Below, piece by piece: positions 31,640 to 41,560 of a stretch of DNA of 49,598 nt. A model generated the notes under the pieces. That model saw only the letters and a program-made list of their open reading frames with translations, had not been told where the DNA came from and searched no databases. The first letter of the stretch is position 1; every line of letters starts with the position of its first letter. Source of the stretch: Chara braunii (lineage: Eukaryota; Streptophyta; Charophyceae; Charales; Characeae); NCBI GenBank assembly GCA_003427395.1, contig BFEA01000488.1, positions 590,127 through 639,724 of the forward strand, written 5' to 3'. A program made the position numbers and the translations under genes.

Positions 31640-34415
31640 CTACTCACTCATAGCCTCCTGGTTCTGTCTATATAACTGTGCCCTACCCCCATCTGGAGCC
31701 CGCTCTACCGCACGCCCTTGCCTGTCGTACATTCTCCCACCGCTCTCTGTTACTCTCCCAGCCGCCTTGTCCTTAAGGAACTTCAGGCATTCAAGAGCTC
31801 TATGTACGCCGTCCTTGCAGAAGAAACACTGATCGTCTGATCTCCCTCGACACCTCCTCTTCTTCTGGGACCCAGGCAACGGCGGCGTCTCGCTAGTTCC
31901 CTGCTCATCTCACGGCTCCGGGGCATACTCCATGACTCTGCCAGCCCCGCCTCCGTCATCTGGGTACTCGGCCCTGCTAGCGCCTCACCTCCCCCGGGTC
32001 GGTACGCTGGAGTGTCCAGTGTCAGTGGCCTACCCTTGCGGACACCTCCCATCGCAGTCGCCCCCTCGTCCCTATGCAGGTCAGAAGGCTGGAGAGTCAC
32101 GGTAGTCGCTGGCTCGCTCATAACTTCCTGCTGCTGCTCTGAGATGTGCTCTCCTGAGTCAGCTCCAGTAGCCCAAGAGCCTAACTGCGTCCTCAACTCC
32201 CCTATCTCTGGCACACGCTCTGGGGTCTCTTGTCTCTGAGACCCTCATGCACCTCCAAAAGGATCGTAGGGGACTCCTCTGCGGGGCCCCTTTCCTTCAC
32301 TGGAGGTTGGGGTCCCTGCACCGGCTCGCCCTCAGGGATCTCAATCGTCATAGGGGTGGCCTGTTGCGAGGCCAACTCCTTGGGCGTCCTAAAGTTGAAC
32401 CTCCCCTCCTCGGCCTCCCGCCGTGCTTCCGCCTCTATTGGGTCCAGGAATACCTTCCCCATACCTCCTTGCTGAGGTGGCTCTGTCGTCCCTTCCCGGC
32501 CAAAGAGCCCCTGTACGTCCTCCCCCTGGATACCATACCGGCTTTGCTCCGTCTAGTCGACCACCTTAGTGGCCGAGAGCCTCTCCACCATCGCCGCCAT
32601 GTCCTGGAGCCTCTTTTCCCATTCTGCTTCCTTAACTTCCATACGGGACCTCCATGCTTGATTCTCTGCCCTCTCTTCTGCCAGTTGGGTGGACAACTGT
32701 CCCACCTCTAACCTCGAGGCCACCAACTCATCGTTGAGCATGGAGTACCGTTGGAAGGACGAGACCGCCACCTCACCTATCCTCCTATCTGCGCGCTCAA
32801 TCTCCACCCTGGCGGCTGAAAATCCCAAGTCCTCTGTCTCTCGTGCCTCGTCCAATCTCGCACTCCCCTGTCCTACCTCTCGCGACCTCAGGCGAGTCGC
32901 ATCCCTCTCGCTCTCATAGCTGGCCTTAGCCTTACTAATCCTCTGCTCGCTCGTCAGAGGGTCAATTGGCGGCTTTGGCGCTTCTCCTGTGGCCTCCATC
33001 CTAAGCTTTTCCTGGTATAGCTCTTCGAGGCGTACTGGCACCCTCTCGCGCTTCTCTTCTTTCATTTCCCCTGGTGGCTTCCCCGTCCTCACCTCGTGAC
33101 CCTCTCACAGGGGATCTCTCTCACTTGTCCCCTCCTCTGCGGGTGATGGCCCTTGTGGAGGCTCCCCGAATGTCGGCACCTCCACATCCATGCGTGCACC
33201 TGTAGACTCAGTTAGTCGCATCGCCACAATAGTAGATGTCCTCGCCCTCTCGCCCCTCTTTGGCTCCGCCTGCGTCGGGGGTGGCGTAGTGGCTTCCGAT
33301 GGAGGCCCCAACATCTCCTCGCTGTCCGGCTCAGGAATTCCTTCAGGCCAATACTGTCGCGCCTGCTCTGGAATCGGGGTAGGAGGAGGGGTATCATCCC
33401 CAACAGTGATAACCCCCTCAGTCTGCGGCTCCCTGGGTTCGCGAGACCTTGCCTCAGGCCCCGGCTCAGGTGGCTCCTCCTCTAGATCATCCTCTATTGG
33501 CTCATATTGTGCCGGTCCGCTCTGGTCCGCTCCCAGCTGTGACGCCCCCCACTGGGACGCATCGAGATGAGCCTCCAATCTGTCGAGCGGCGTCCTCAAT
33601 GGCACCTCCTCCCCCCCCTCTGGTGACGTCGGCGACGGACCCCGTAGATCACTACCCGTGATTCGGCGAAACTCCACCTGCTCGAGTCCATAGGTAGGGG
33701 GTAGCTCCGCCGCCTGAGCTGGCCCCGAGGCCTGAACTGGCTCTACCGCCTGGGCGACCCCTGCTGGCCCCTCTCGCTGTGCCAAGGCCTTTCGGCCCCC
33801 TCTGGTCATAGTGGTCCCTCTCGCCTCTAGGCGCCGTGGCCTCTTACTCCTTTGTCGTCTCTCCACCCTGGGCTCCGGTCTCTCGGGCTCCAGTCGTCGA
33901 AACGCCTATCTCAACTGGGCCTGGCAGTCCTCCCAGTCGTGTGCCCTGTCGCGGATCTGCCTCGCCAATGACCTCTCTGCCCTCCGTGTCCAGAGGGGTA
34001 GCATCTGCATCCACTCCTCCTGCCCAGTCCCCTGGTCACGGATATACTGCTCATAGGCCGGGATGAACTCCTCCGCATTGCCTTCCTCCAATCGAATAGG
34101 CAATCCATCCGGTCCCATTGGCGAAGCCCTCAGCAGCCGCATCCTCGCCTCCACATCCTGCCATGTCAACGCCTCCTCTCGAATGTGCGTAATAGGCTCC
34201 TCGAAGTGCCCAACTCCCCTCAGGTGTCGTATCCTCTCCNAGGTAGACCAGCCCTCCCGTGTCGCATGTGCCTGGTAGGAGTCCAGAAAAAGCTCTATGT
34301 TACCGTCGTCGAAGATAGGTGTAGACTCCCTCCCAACCGGTCTGCGCGAGTCATCCCCTCCTGATGCTCCCTGAGGCCTCTGTCGTGGCCGCACGCGCCT
34401 CCCGCCCCTCTGCAT
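31640..34415 (-). pseudogene. Second Gag-like ORF downstream of pol
   Basis: The ATG at 34415 opens a frame of roughly 920 codons, broken by TAG 33906, TGA 33105, TAG 32553 and two frameshifts (about 32205 and 31865). The N-terminal part holds two related modules of about 70 residues: FDDGNIELFLDSYQ..GW..ERI..IREEALTWQD (about 34340-34150), then LEEGNAEEFIPAYEQY..IRDRAHDWED (about 34100-33920). These resemble the capsid region of Ty3/gypsy Gag (xxGxxxxxFLxxYxxxAxxxGW). The middle is Pro/Glu-rich, followed by a predicted helical, coiled-coil-like segment (about 33060-32560). The C-terminus carries CFFCKDGVHRALEC, a CX2CX4HX4C zinc knuckle (31787-31828). A capsid-like region plus knuckle is a Gag architecture, in the position where env-like ORFs occur. 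An alternative is a captured or chimeric gag from another element. Confidence 0.72.
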
Positions 34416-34437
34416 GGCTGTCTTTGAGAAGTCAGAC

Positions 34438-34465
34438 CTGCACAACAGGCGAGAGAAAGCAAGCA
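34438..34465 (-). promoter_or_regulatory. Candidate splice acceptor for the second Gag-like ORF
   Basis: On the minus strand a pyrimidine-rich run (tgcttgctttctctcgcctg) leads to TTGTGCAG, ending at 34438, 23 nt before the ATG at 34415. A possible donor in the leader is TTTAG|GTGAAT near 41320. Use of either site is not shown. Confidence 0.45.
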
Positions 34466-34604
34466 GGCACACAACAAGGTTAGCCCTCGGTTCATCAAGT
34501 TTTTATGACAATACACATGCCTTTTCCTGCTCCCTCTCCTGTCCTGACCATAACATGTGATACCTCAAGGACTAGTCTACTCTGGGGAAGGTAGAATTCT
34601 TTAC

Positions 34605-37600
34605 CTATTCCGTGACCACGAACTTCTTCAGCCTGGTCCCTGATACCCAATCCTGCCAGCCTGTCCCGTCCTGCTCCTCGATCTGATAGGCCCCGAATTC
34701 GCCGCATCGTAATATTCTACAGGGGCGCAACCATCTCTTGTCAAGCTTCCTCGACCATTGCTTTTCCAAAGAGGAGTCGTATAATAATACGTCATCCCCT
34801 ACTGCCAACGACTCCTTTCTTACTCGTGCCATCTGGTCCCACCTCATCTTATCTTCCATGCAGCTCCTCTCTACCTGATCAGCGGCCTCTCGCAATCTTT
34901 CCTCGGCCGCCCCCACTTGCCGCGCCCAAATATCGAGTAGTTCTTCGAAGGACAGGTTCACCTCCAAGTCCTGGCGCCTCCACGTCTTTATAAAGCTTTC
35001 TATGGGAAAGGTGGCATGCCTTCCATACCATAGGGTGGCTGACGCGTACTTGGTAGTCCTCTTTACAGTAACATTCTCCACGAAGAAAGTCGTCCGTAAG
35101 AACTTTGGCCTCTGACCAGGCTTGCCGTCTGTCCACTTAGCCAGGAGATTTGTGATGGTACTGTGCCCCCTTTCCACAAGAGCATTCGCTTGGGGGTGCG
35201 CAACCATTGGCCACTACGCCATACCCTGCAAGCAATGTCCTCACCTCATTGCAGGTAAACTCCGATCCTCGGTCCATCACGAACTCCTTGACAAAAGGAT
35301 ATCGCAAGTAATACTCCTCGATGCAGTTTGCCAAAACCGGGTCAGTCTTCGTCTGGATAGCTCGTCCGTCCACAAACCCAGTAAGGTTATCCCGTGCATC
35401 GAAGATGTAGTTACACCCATTCTCTCCTGCTGGCATGAATAATAGGTCCAGGTGTACGACCGCACCCACTTCCCTTTCTAACCTTGGGTGTAGGGGCTCT
35501 CCAGGCCTCTGCGCTGATCTCTCTTGGCAAGGTATACAGGACCGGCAGTACTTGATAACCATCGTCAGCATCCCGTCCCAATGGTAGAACTCGCTTATCT
35601 TCACGCATGTGGCACCTACTCCTCTGTGCCCCCCCGCTATACCGTCGTGTAGGGCCGCTATGATATCAGTTTGCCGGTTTCTCCCACATACGATCCTCTT
35701 GGGGTTCCCGACCTGCCGCTTTATAAACAAGTGGCCATCTCTTACCACATAGAGGTGCCTCATCTTCTGTGCCTTGGCACTCGCATCTCTATCCCTTATC
35801 TCACATGATAGGAGCAACCCCGATTCCCGGTAGATCCCATCGTACTCCTCCGCGCGAAACGCCTCCTTGATTTCCCCTTCCTCGAATTCGTCGTCTCGGC
35901 TTTCAGGAACCAGAATCTCATTCTCCTCATGACTGAACGATCCCTTTCGGTCTAAGTCTCCTTGCAGGAGCGTATTGGTGAGCAAGTACATCCCTCTCAT
36001 TAGCTGCTCATGCTCCTCTACCTGAGTGGGGCCTTCTTCTATTGTCCTCACTTCGTCCACCAGACTATGCGTACCTGCCAACGCCAACTTCATCATCCAA
36101 CCAACATCCTTACTTCCCCACGGATCCTCCTCCTGAAAGGGCTTGAGGACTAACTCTCCCTTCTGCCCGTTCCCCGTTGGTGCCAGCCATATGGGGTGGC
36201 TGGCACAACTGGGCACTCGTAGGGACCATTCGTTTATGTGCAGGTGGATGTCTTCCTCTTGATCCAAAAACCCATCAACTGGCGGCGTGTCTTCTATCGA
36301 TTCCTCGTCCGATCCGTCCCAGTTGATGCGGCTTAACCCATCTGCCCTGTTCTTGTTCCCTGGTATCCTTTCCAACTCGAAATTAAACATCCAAATGTAG
36401 GTCAACCATCTTGCAACGGTTGGGTCAGATGGAGCATAATTCTTCAGGGAACATGCCAGTGTAGTACGGTCCACCCTCAAGACGAGCCTCCTGCCAAAAA
36501 CATAGTTCCGGAAGGTCCTTAGGCAATGAAGTACCGCCAACGTCTCCTTCTTGAACAGAGAGTAGTTCCTCTCAGTTGTATTGAGGGTACGACTTTCAAA
36601 TCTTAGCGGCCTCTTCTTCCCTTCAGTATTTGCCTGAATCAGGACTCCTCCCAAGGCAGTTAGCCCAGCGTCCGTCTCAATGACGAATGGTCTTTCCTCC
36701 CTGGCCTCATAATTTGGCGCTCCCAATACCAAGCCCCCTTCCTTAAACTCTCCCTTCATCCTACCGACCGCCTCTTCCAGGTCTTCACCCCAGACCCATT
36801 CTTGATCCTGGCGCACCAACTTCCTTAAATGTTCCGTCTTCGTGGCAAAGTCCTTCACGAAGCTCCTCCAAAATCCGCACGTCCCAAGGAAGCTCCTCAC
36901 ATCCATTATCGAGCGGAAGGGCACTGGCCACTCAAGAATCTTATATGTCTTCTTTACATCAGGCCTCCGCCCACTCTCATTGCAGACGAATCCTAGAATC
37001 GTGGCCTCCCTTATACAATGTTTCGACTTGGGGCCGCTCGCCATCAGGTTATGTTCCTCCAATAACCCCAGTACCTGATCGATGTCTTGGACATGCTTCC
37101 CAACAAAGCGCCGCACACCGGGCATCACTTCGTCTTCCTCCTTCTCCTTCGGATCCTTGACCGCCAAGTCATCGATATAGGGCTGGGTGATATGTGGGCT
37201 AACCGTCTGCATGGCTCTGATCATATGCCTTTGCACCATCGCCACTGCATTCGTCCAACCTTGAGGCGCCACGTTCATATAAATCATCCCTCTAAGAGTG
37301 TGCATTGCCGTTACGGGCGTGTCTGGCGGGTATACGGGGAATTGATCATACCTCGAGTAGAGGTCTATAAGCGAGATTATAGGCCTCCCTGCGCACGATT
37401 CTGACAATGCGTCTGCGTTCGGCAATCCTCCCGCGTCCCGCATTGTCACCACATTTAGCCGTCGCAAATCCTGCACCCACCTTAGCGTCCCATTTGGTTT
37501 AATAAAACAAAACCAAGGCGACGCGTACGGCCCACTGGAATAATCGGCCACGTGCGTCCGCATCTTGCCGTCTAGGTAGTCCACCACCATCTTTTCCTCG

Positions 37601-38052
37601 TCTGGATTGGGGTACCGTGCGCCCCTCAGATTCCATGGCTCATGTGGGACCGTGTGGATCTTGATCATCGGAATCTTGTCCACATCCAGCCTCCCACGCT
37701 CGTCGTCGCTGAATCTATACGCGCGGTGCCTTTTCTTCATCAGCCCCACCATCAGCGCTCTCCCCTAGGGCGACACGAAGTCGGGCTCCCCAATTATCAG
37801 CTTCCCCTCATTTTCGTCGTTGATACGGCACGGCCCGGCCAACGCGTGCTCCCGCATACGCCGTATCAACCCTCGCTCCCGCTCGTAGTAGGCTTCCTCA
37901 TCCTCTGTGACGAGCACGGGAACTGGGTGACACTTTTTATCTATGGTCTTGTACCGCCTTTGGGAACCCTGCTTAAGCCCTCCCCTAAAAAAGGACGACT
38001 TGTCGCTTGGGCCTGGGCCATCGCAGGGCCTCCTCTCCCTCCCGGAAGCCAA
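34605..38052 (-). pseudogene. pol: Ty3/gypsy pol: RT, RNase H, integrase
   Basis: Frame from about 38052, with an in-frame TAG at 37765-37767, then open from 37752 to 35137. RT: LIDLYSRYDQFPV with the first Asp, APQGWTNAVAMVQ in place of the usual FGLxNAPATFQ, and catalytic YIDD. RNase H: ETDAGLTALGG with later KNRADGLSRINW. Integrase: zinc finger LHDGIAGGHRG..YCRSCIPCQER, Asp in HLDLLFMP, Asp at 35272-35274 (VMDRGSEF), then a frameshift. The continuation HPQANALVERGH has its Glu at 35172-35174 and runs to 34605 with a normal gypsy C-terminal region (SRKLDKRWLRPCRILR). The Asp-Glu interval is 100 nt, 8 short of the canonical 108, so a small deletion explains the frameshift. The lineage is different from the RT at 8.7 kb. 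Confidence 0.93.
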
Positions 38053-39053
38053 TACACCAACTCCACCTCCCCCACTTGAGGGTTCTCCAACACTTGTTCC
38101 CTCAATGCCTTAATGGCCTCCGGATCCGCCATGTCGTGAGCCGATACCACTTCCATGGCCTTATTCACATCCGTGAGGCTCAATGTTAGCACCTCAGCCC
38201 TCTCTTCCTCCTCGGGCACTTCCCAAAGCCGTCTCCGCTCGTTCTCTGACTCCTCAAAGGTGAACGAGCCTAGATTGGGCCTATTCCTCCCGCTCCTCGG
38301 TCCTGTGTTCCGGCAGGTGATAACTTCATAATTCCCACACGCCGGGTCGCACAGGAGCGGGATCATTGTTCCGTCGTGCTTGTTGAAGATCAACATTTCC
38401 GTCCGACACAAGAACAACCTCCCCAGGAGGATGGGGTGATCGACATCGGGCATAACGAAAAAGCAAGTCCTGACTCGCACCTTCCCAATCTCTATAATCA
38501 CATTTGACGCTGTGCCGCAAAAGGCGGCCTTGCAGTTAGCGTCGTGCAGCATGCCATGGTCCGAGCGGTCGATCTCCATGCCTATCATCACTGCCTCCTT
38601 CTCCCTGATGATGTTCATCTCTACGCCCGTGTCCACCATCCCAGTACACTTCTGGTTCCTTATCACCAAATCCACCTGCTCGCACGCCACACACTTCCAA
38701 TCCACGCTTGTCCCTGCCTCAGTCCACTCCACCTCTCTAGGCAGGACCGTACTTAGATGGACATTTGGCACCAGCCTTTGCGAGAGTCACCCTTTCAAGT
38801 CCCCACGGAGCCTTGGCGCCGACGTCAGGATATCCTTCCGGTTCATTAAGTCATTATGGCCTTCCAGGATCTTGTCCACCATCCGTTCCACATCAAAACC
38901 TTCCTCCATCCGGACCGCGTACTTCTTCCTCTTAGGTACACTGTCGGGTAGGCTTGGCTCAGCCTCTTCCCGGGCTCCTCTCTTTTTAGCCCTCAGCTCC
39001 GCCCACAGATCCTCCTCTTGTCGGAGCCTCTCATCCTCTTCCTCGTCATCCTC
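37941..39053 (-). pseudogene. pro: Retroviral-type aspartic protease region of the giant element
   Basis: Continuous frame with the end of gag apart from a TAA at 39054 and a TGA near 38791. KCTGMVDTGVEMNIIREKEA carries the catalytic DTG, with HPILLGRLFL as the second conserved block (hydrophobic-hydrophobic-Gly). The start is taken as the segment after the TAA; the first ATG-like position is not informative because the region is expected to be part of a polyprotein. The frame gives way to the RT frame near 38045, after a frameshift. Confidence 0.85.
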
Positions 39054-41148
39054 TTACTCTTCCTCCGGAACCTCCACCACCTCCTTCGTACGTCCAGGCT
39101 CCGGCTTCTTTCGAGGGGGTGCCTGATTGGGCGCCTGACTGGGCTCTTGACTGGGCCCAACCTTATTTTGGCTCTTGGTCCGAGCCGCCTGCGGCACCCT
39201 CCCATGCGACGTGGGGGGTCTATAGGTCATACCTGACCTAGGGCCCGTCCCTACAGTCGCCACTCTTGGGCACCCTTGTTGTCCTGGGGACGGCTCTGGC
39301 CCGGAGTCATAAAGGAAGACCTTAGGCAGGTTGGCCTCCCACTCTCGGGCTTCTTCACACAGGGCTTGCAGCTTCCGCTGGTATCTCCCCACCTTTTCCA
39401 GCAGGTCTTCCATCCGCCCCAGGAGGAGTGTGGCCGGCTCTCCCTCACCTTCCTGCCCCTCATCATCCGATTCGACGACTATTGGCTCCTCGCTTATAGT
39501 CCCTGCCTTTAGTTGCTGAGTGACCTCCTCGCTATCCCCCACAATCTCCTCAACCTTTATGGCCAACTCTTCTGTCTCCTGCCGCATCCTGAACATGGTC
39601 GGGGTTGTCGATGGCCCTGCCGCCGCTCGCCTAAGAGCTTCTTGCCTGATTCCTCCCAGGGTCCTAGGGTCGATATGCTCTCCCCACTTATCGTATATAT
39701 CCCCGTCCATGCAAGAGGAATTTAGACCTGCCAACTCATCATCTCGCCGCCGTTGGCAGAACCGTATAGTATGGCCCACCTCGCTACAATGCCAGCAGGT
39801 AGCGTTTGGCCAATCAAAGCGGGGCCTCCCATACCCTTGGCCCCCCACTTGGCCACGTCGGCCACCTTGGTTCTGACCCCCCTGATTATTCCAACCACCC
39901 CTGCAACCCCCACCATTTCCTCCTCGGCCTCGGCGGCCACCTCCTCGACCTACTTGGCCTCGGCCTCCATTGCCTTGTCCTTGGTTTCCTCCACCGGCCA
40001 CACTACCTTGCGAGGCCTGTTGGGAGGGAGGTGGTTGGGCCACAAACTGACCCTGAGCCACAGCGTAGCTCGAGGGCCCCATACTTGCCGTTGGGCCCGC
40101 ATAAGGGACCATTTGCCCGGGCTGAGTCTGACTGCCCCCGCACGAGGCACAGTGATTACAACTGGGCCAGGACGTAGGCTGACAATGCGGCACCCAGTGC
40201 CCACAAGCCGGCGGCGGCCCCATACATGACGGCCCGGTCGTCGCTGACGTTATCGTGGCAGCAGGTGGCGGCGCAGCAGTCGCTTGCGAGACCTGCCCTT
40301 TTCCGGATCCTTGACCCCCCACTTGTAAATTCCGCTGCTTCTTTTGGGCCTTGGTTAGGATCTGGGAGCCCGTCTCTTCTCCGCCATAGTCCTCGCGCCT
40401 AGCCTCCTCTTCCACTGCCCCCGACGCCCGGCCTTGGGCCACGGTCACTCCCCTCTTTTGCACTTCCGCCTCATTATCATACCCTAGCGCTGCCAGTATG
40501 TCCGTGGCGATCCTCTTCACCCCTGGGGTCCCGGTCGCAGTGGCGTCCCTTTCCTTTCTGTTGCGCCTTTGCAGCCGCACCTGGTGCTGCTCCACCTGGT
40601 CCAGGCTCCCCTCTTCCACCCCCTTGTCTATAGTGGCCCAAGCCCCCTCCGTGACCCGTCAGCTCCGAGGCCTCCGAGCCAGTAAGCAAACCCAAAAATA
40701 TCGCACATTGCGTTTCTTCGGAGATCATGTGCACCTTCCGCGCCTTCCTTTTAAACTCGTGCACAAACGCCCCAATCGTGGAGAAGTCATCCTTGTTCAT
40801 GGCCTCCAAATCCGTCATGGTTAGCAAGCCATCCCCCAACCTGTACTTTCTTTGCATCATGTCCCTGAACCTCGCCCAACTACCATTGGCGGCATCCACG
40901 ACCTTGCCCACTTCCTGATGGTAGCTATGGAGGACATATCTTAGGACTCGCTGGAGCTTGACCTCGTCCGACAACCCTACCAGTGCTTGCTCTGTCAGGT
41001 CCTGCCAGTCGGACACCCGTTCTCCCTTGAAGTGGAAAGTATCAACCTTCGGTACGTTGCTCGGCGCCCTCTCGCGCTTATCCAGGGCGTCGATGAGGTC
41101 GTCGAGCGTTACAAGCTTCCTCCCTCCATTCACCATCTCCTCAAGCAT
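39054..41148 (-). pseudogene. gag: Gag of the giant element with CCHC knuckle
   Basis: ATG at 41148. Capsid-like region: VDTFHFKGERVSDWQDLTEQAL ... SWARFRDMMQRKYRLGDGLL ... GAFVHEFKRKA. The frame shifts at a run of five Cs on the + strand (40643-40647), after which the sequence resumes in the second frame (ATIDKGVEEGSLDQ...). Either a one-base slip or a mutation would produce this. A Gly/Gln-rich segment precedes the CX2CX4HX4C knuckle CWHCSEVGHTIRFC (39756-39796). A likely coiled coil (MEDLLEKVGRYQRKLQALCEEAREWE) and Pro-rich tail follow. Confidence 0.85.
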
Positions 41149-41542
41149 TTTGATTAACCGCCTTCGGCTTCAACCCCCCTGTTATAAGAAGCGATAGGAC
41201 GAAAGGTTCCACTCAGCAGTCCATTCCTTCACGATCCTATCGGACCGACCCCCTAAGCACCCAACGCTCTGGACCTGGCAGGCATCTCTCCCTCTACTTC
41301 CTACCTCCTTTGGATTCACCTAAATAAGACCCATTCTTATCACAAAGTTCACTCACATACTCGCCTCGTTCATGCCATCAGCCAAACCACCAATCAGATT
41401 AACATTCACACCCACACAACCATATAGACTACCATACGATCCGTCTCATAGTTCTCCTCCTATTCGCTCACGTGCCTAGTTCTCTCTCATTCTCATATTA
41501 CCCGGATGTCGTTCCACCAGGGACAACGGTAGGCTTTCATTA
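41149..41542 (-). other. Leader between PBS and gag
   Basis: 394 bp untranslated leader. It contains a possible splice donor near 41320 (minus TTTAGGTGAAT). No other feature. Confidence 0.5.
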
Positions 41543-41560
41543 TCCCCGGCAATGGCGCCA
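41543..41560 (-). other. Primer-binding site complementary to tRNA-Asp
   Basis: Minus strand TGGCGCCATTGCCGGGGA, 2 nt after the 5' LTR end. It matches the complement of a plant-type tRNA-Asp(GTC) 3' end (recalled as ...TCCCCGGCAACGGCGCCA) at 17 of 18 positions. It fixes element orientation and confirms 41563 as the LTR border. Confidence 0.85.

Noticed and set aside
39950-40229. Plus-strand Pro/Thr-rich frames opposite gag
   Set aside because: Antisense of the Gly/Gln-rich Gag segment; no independent evidence.
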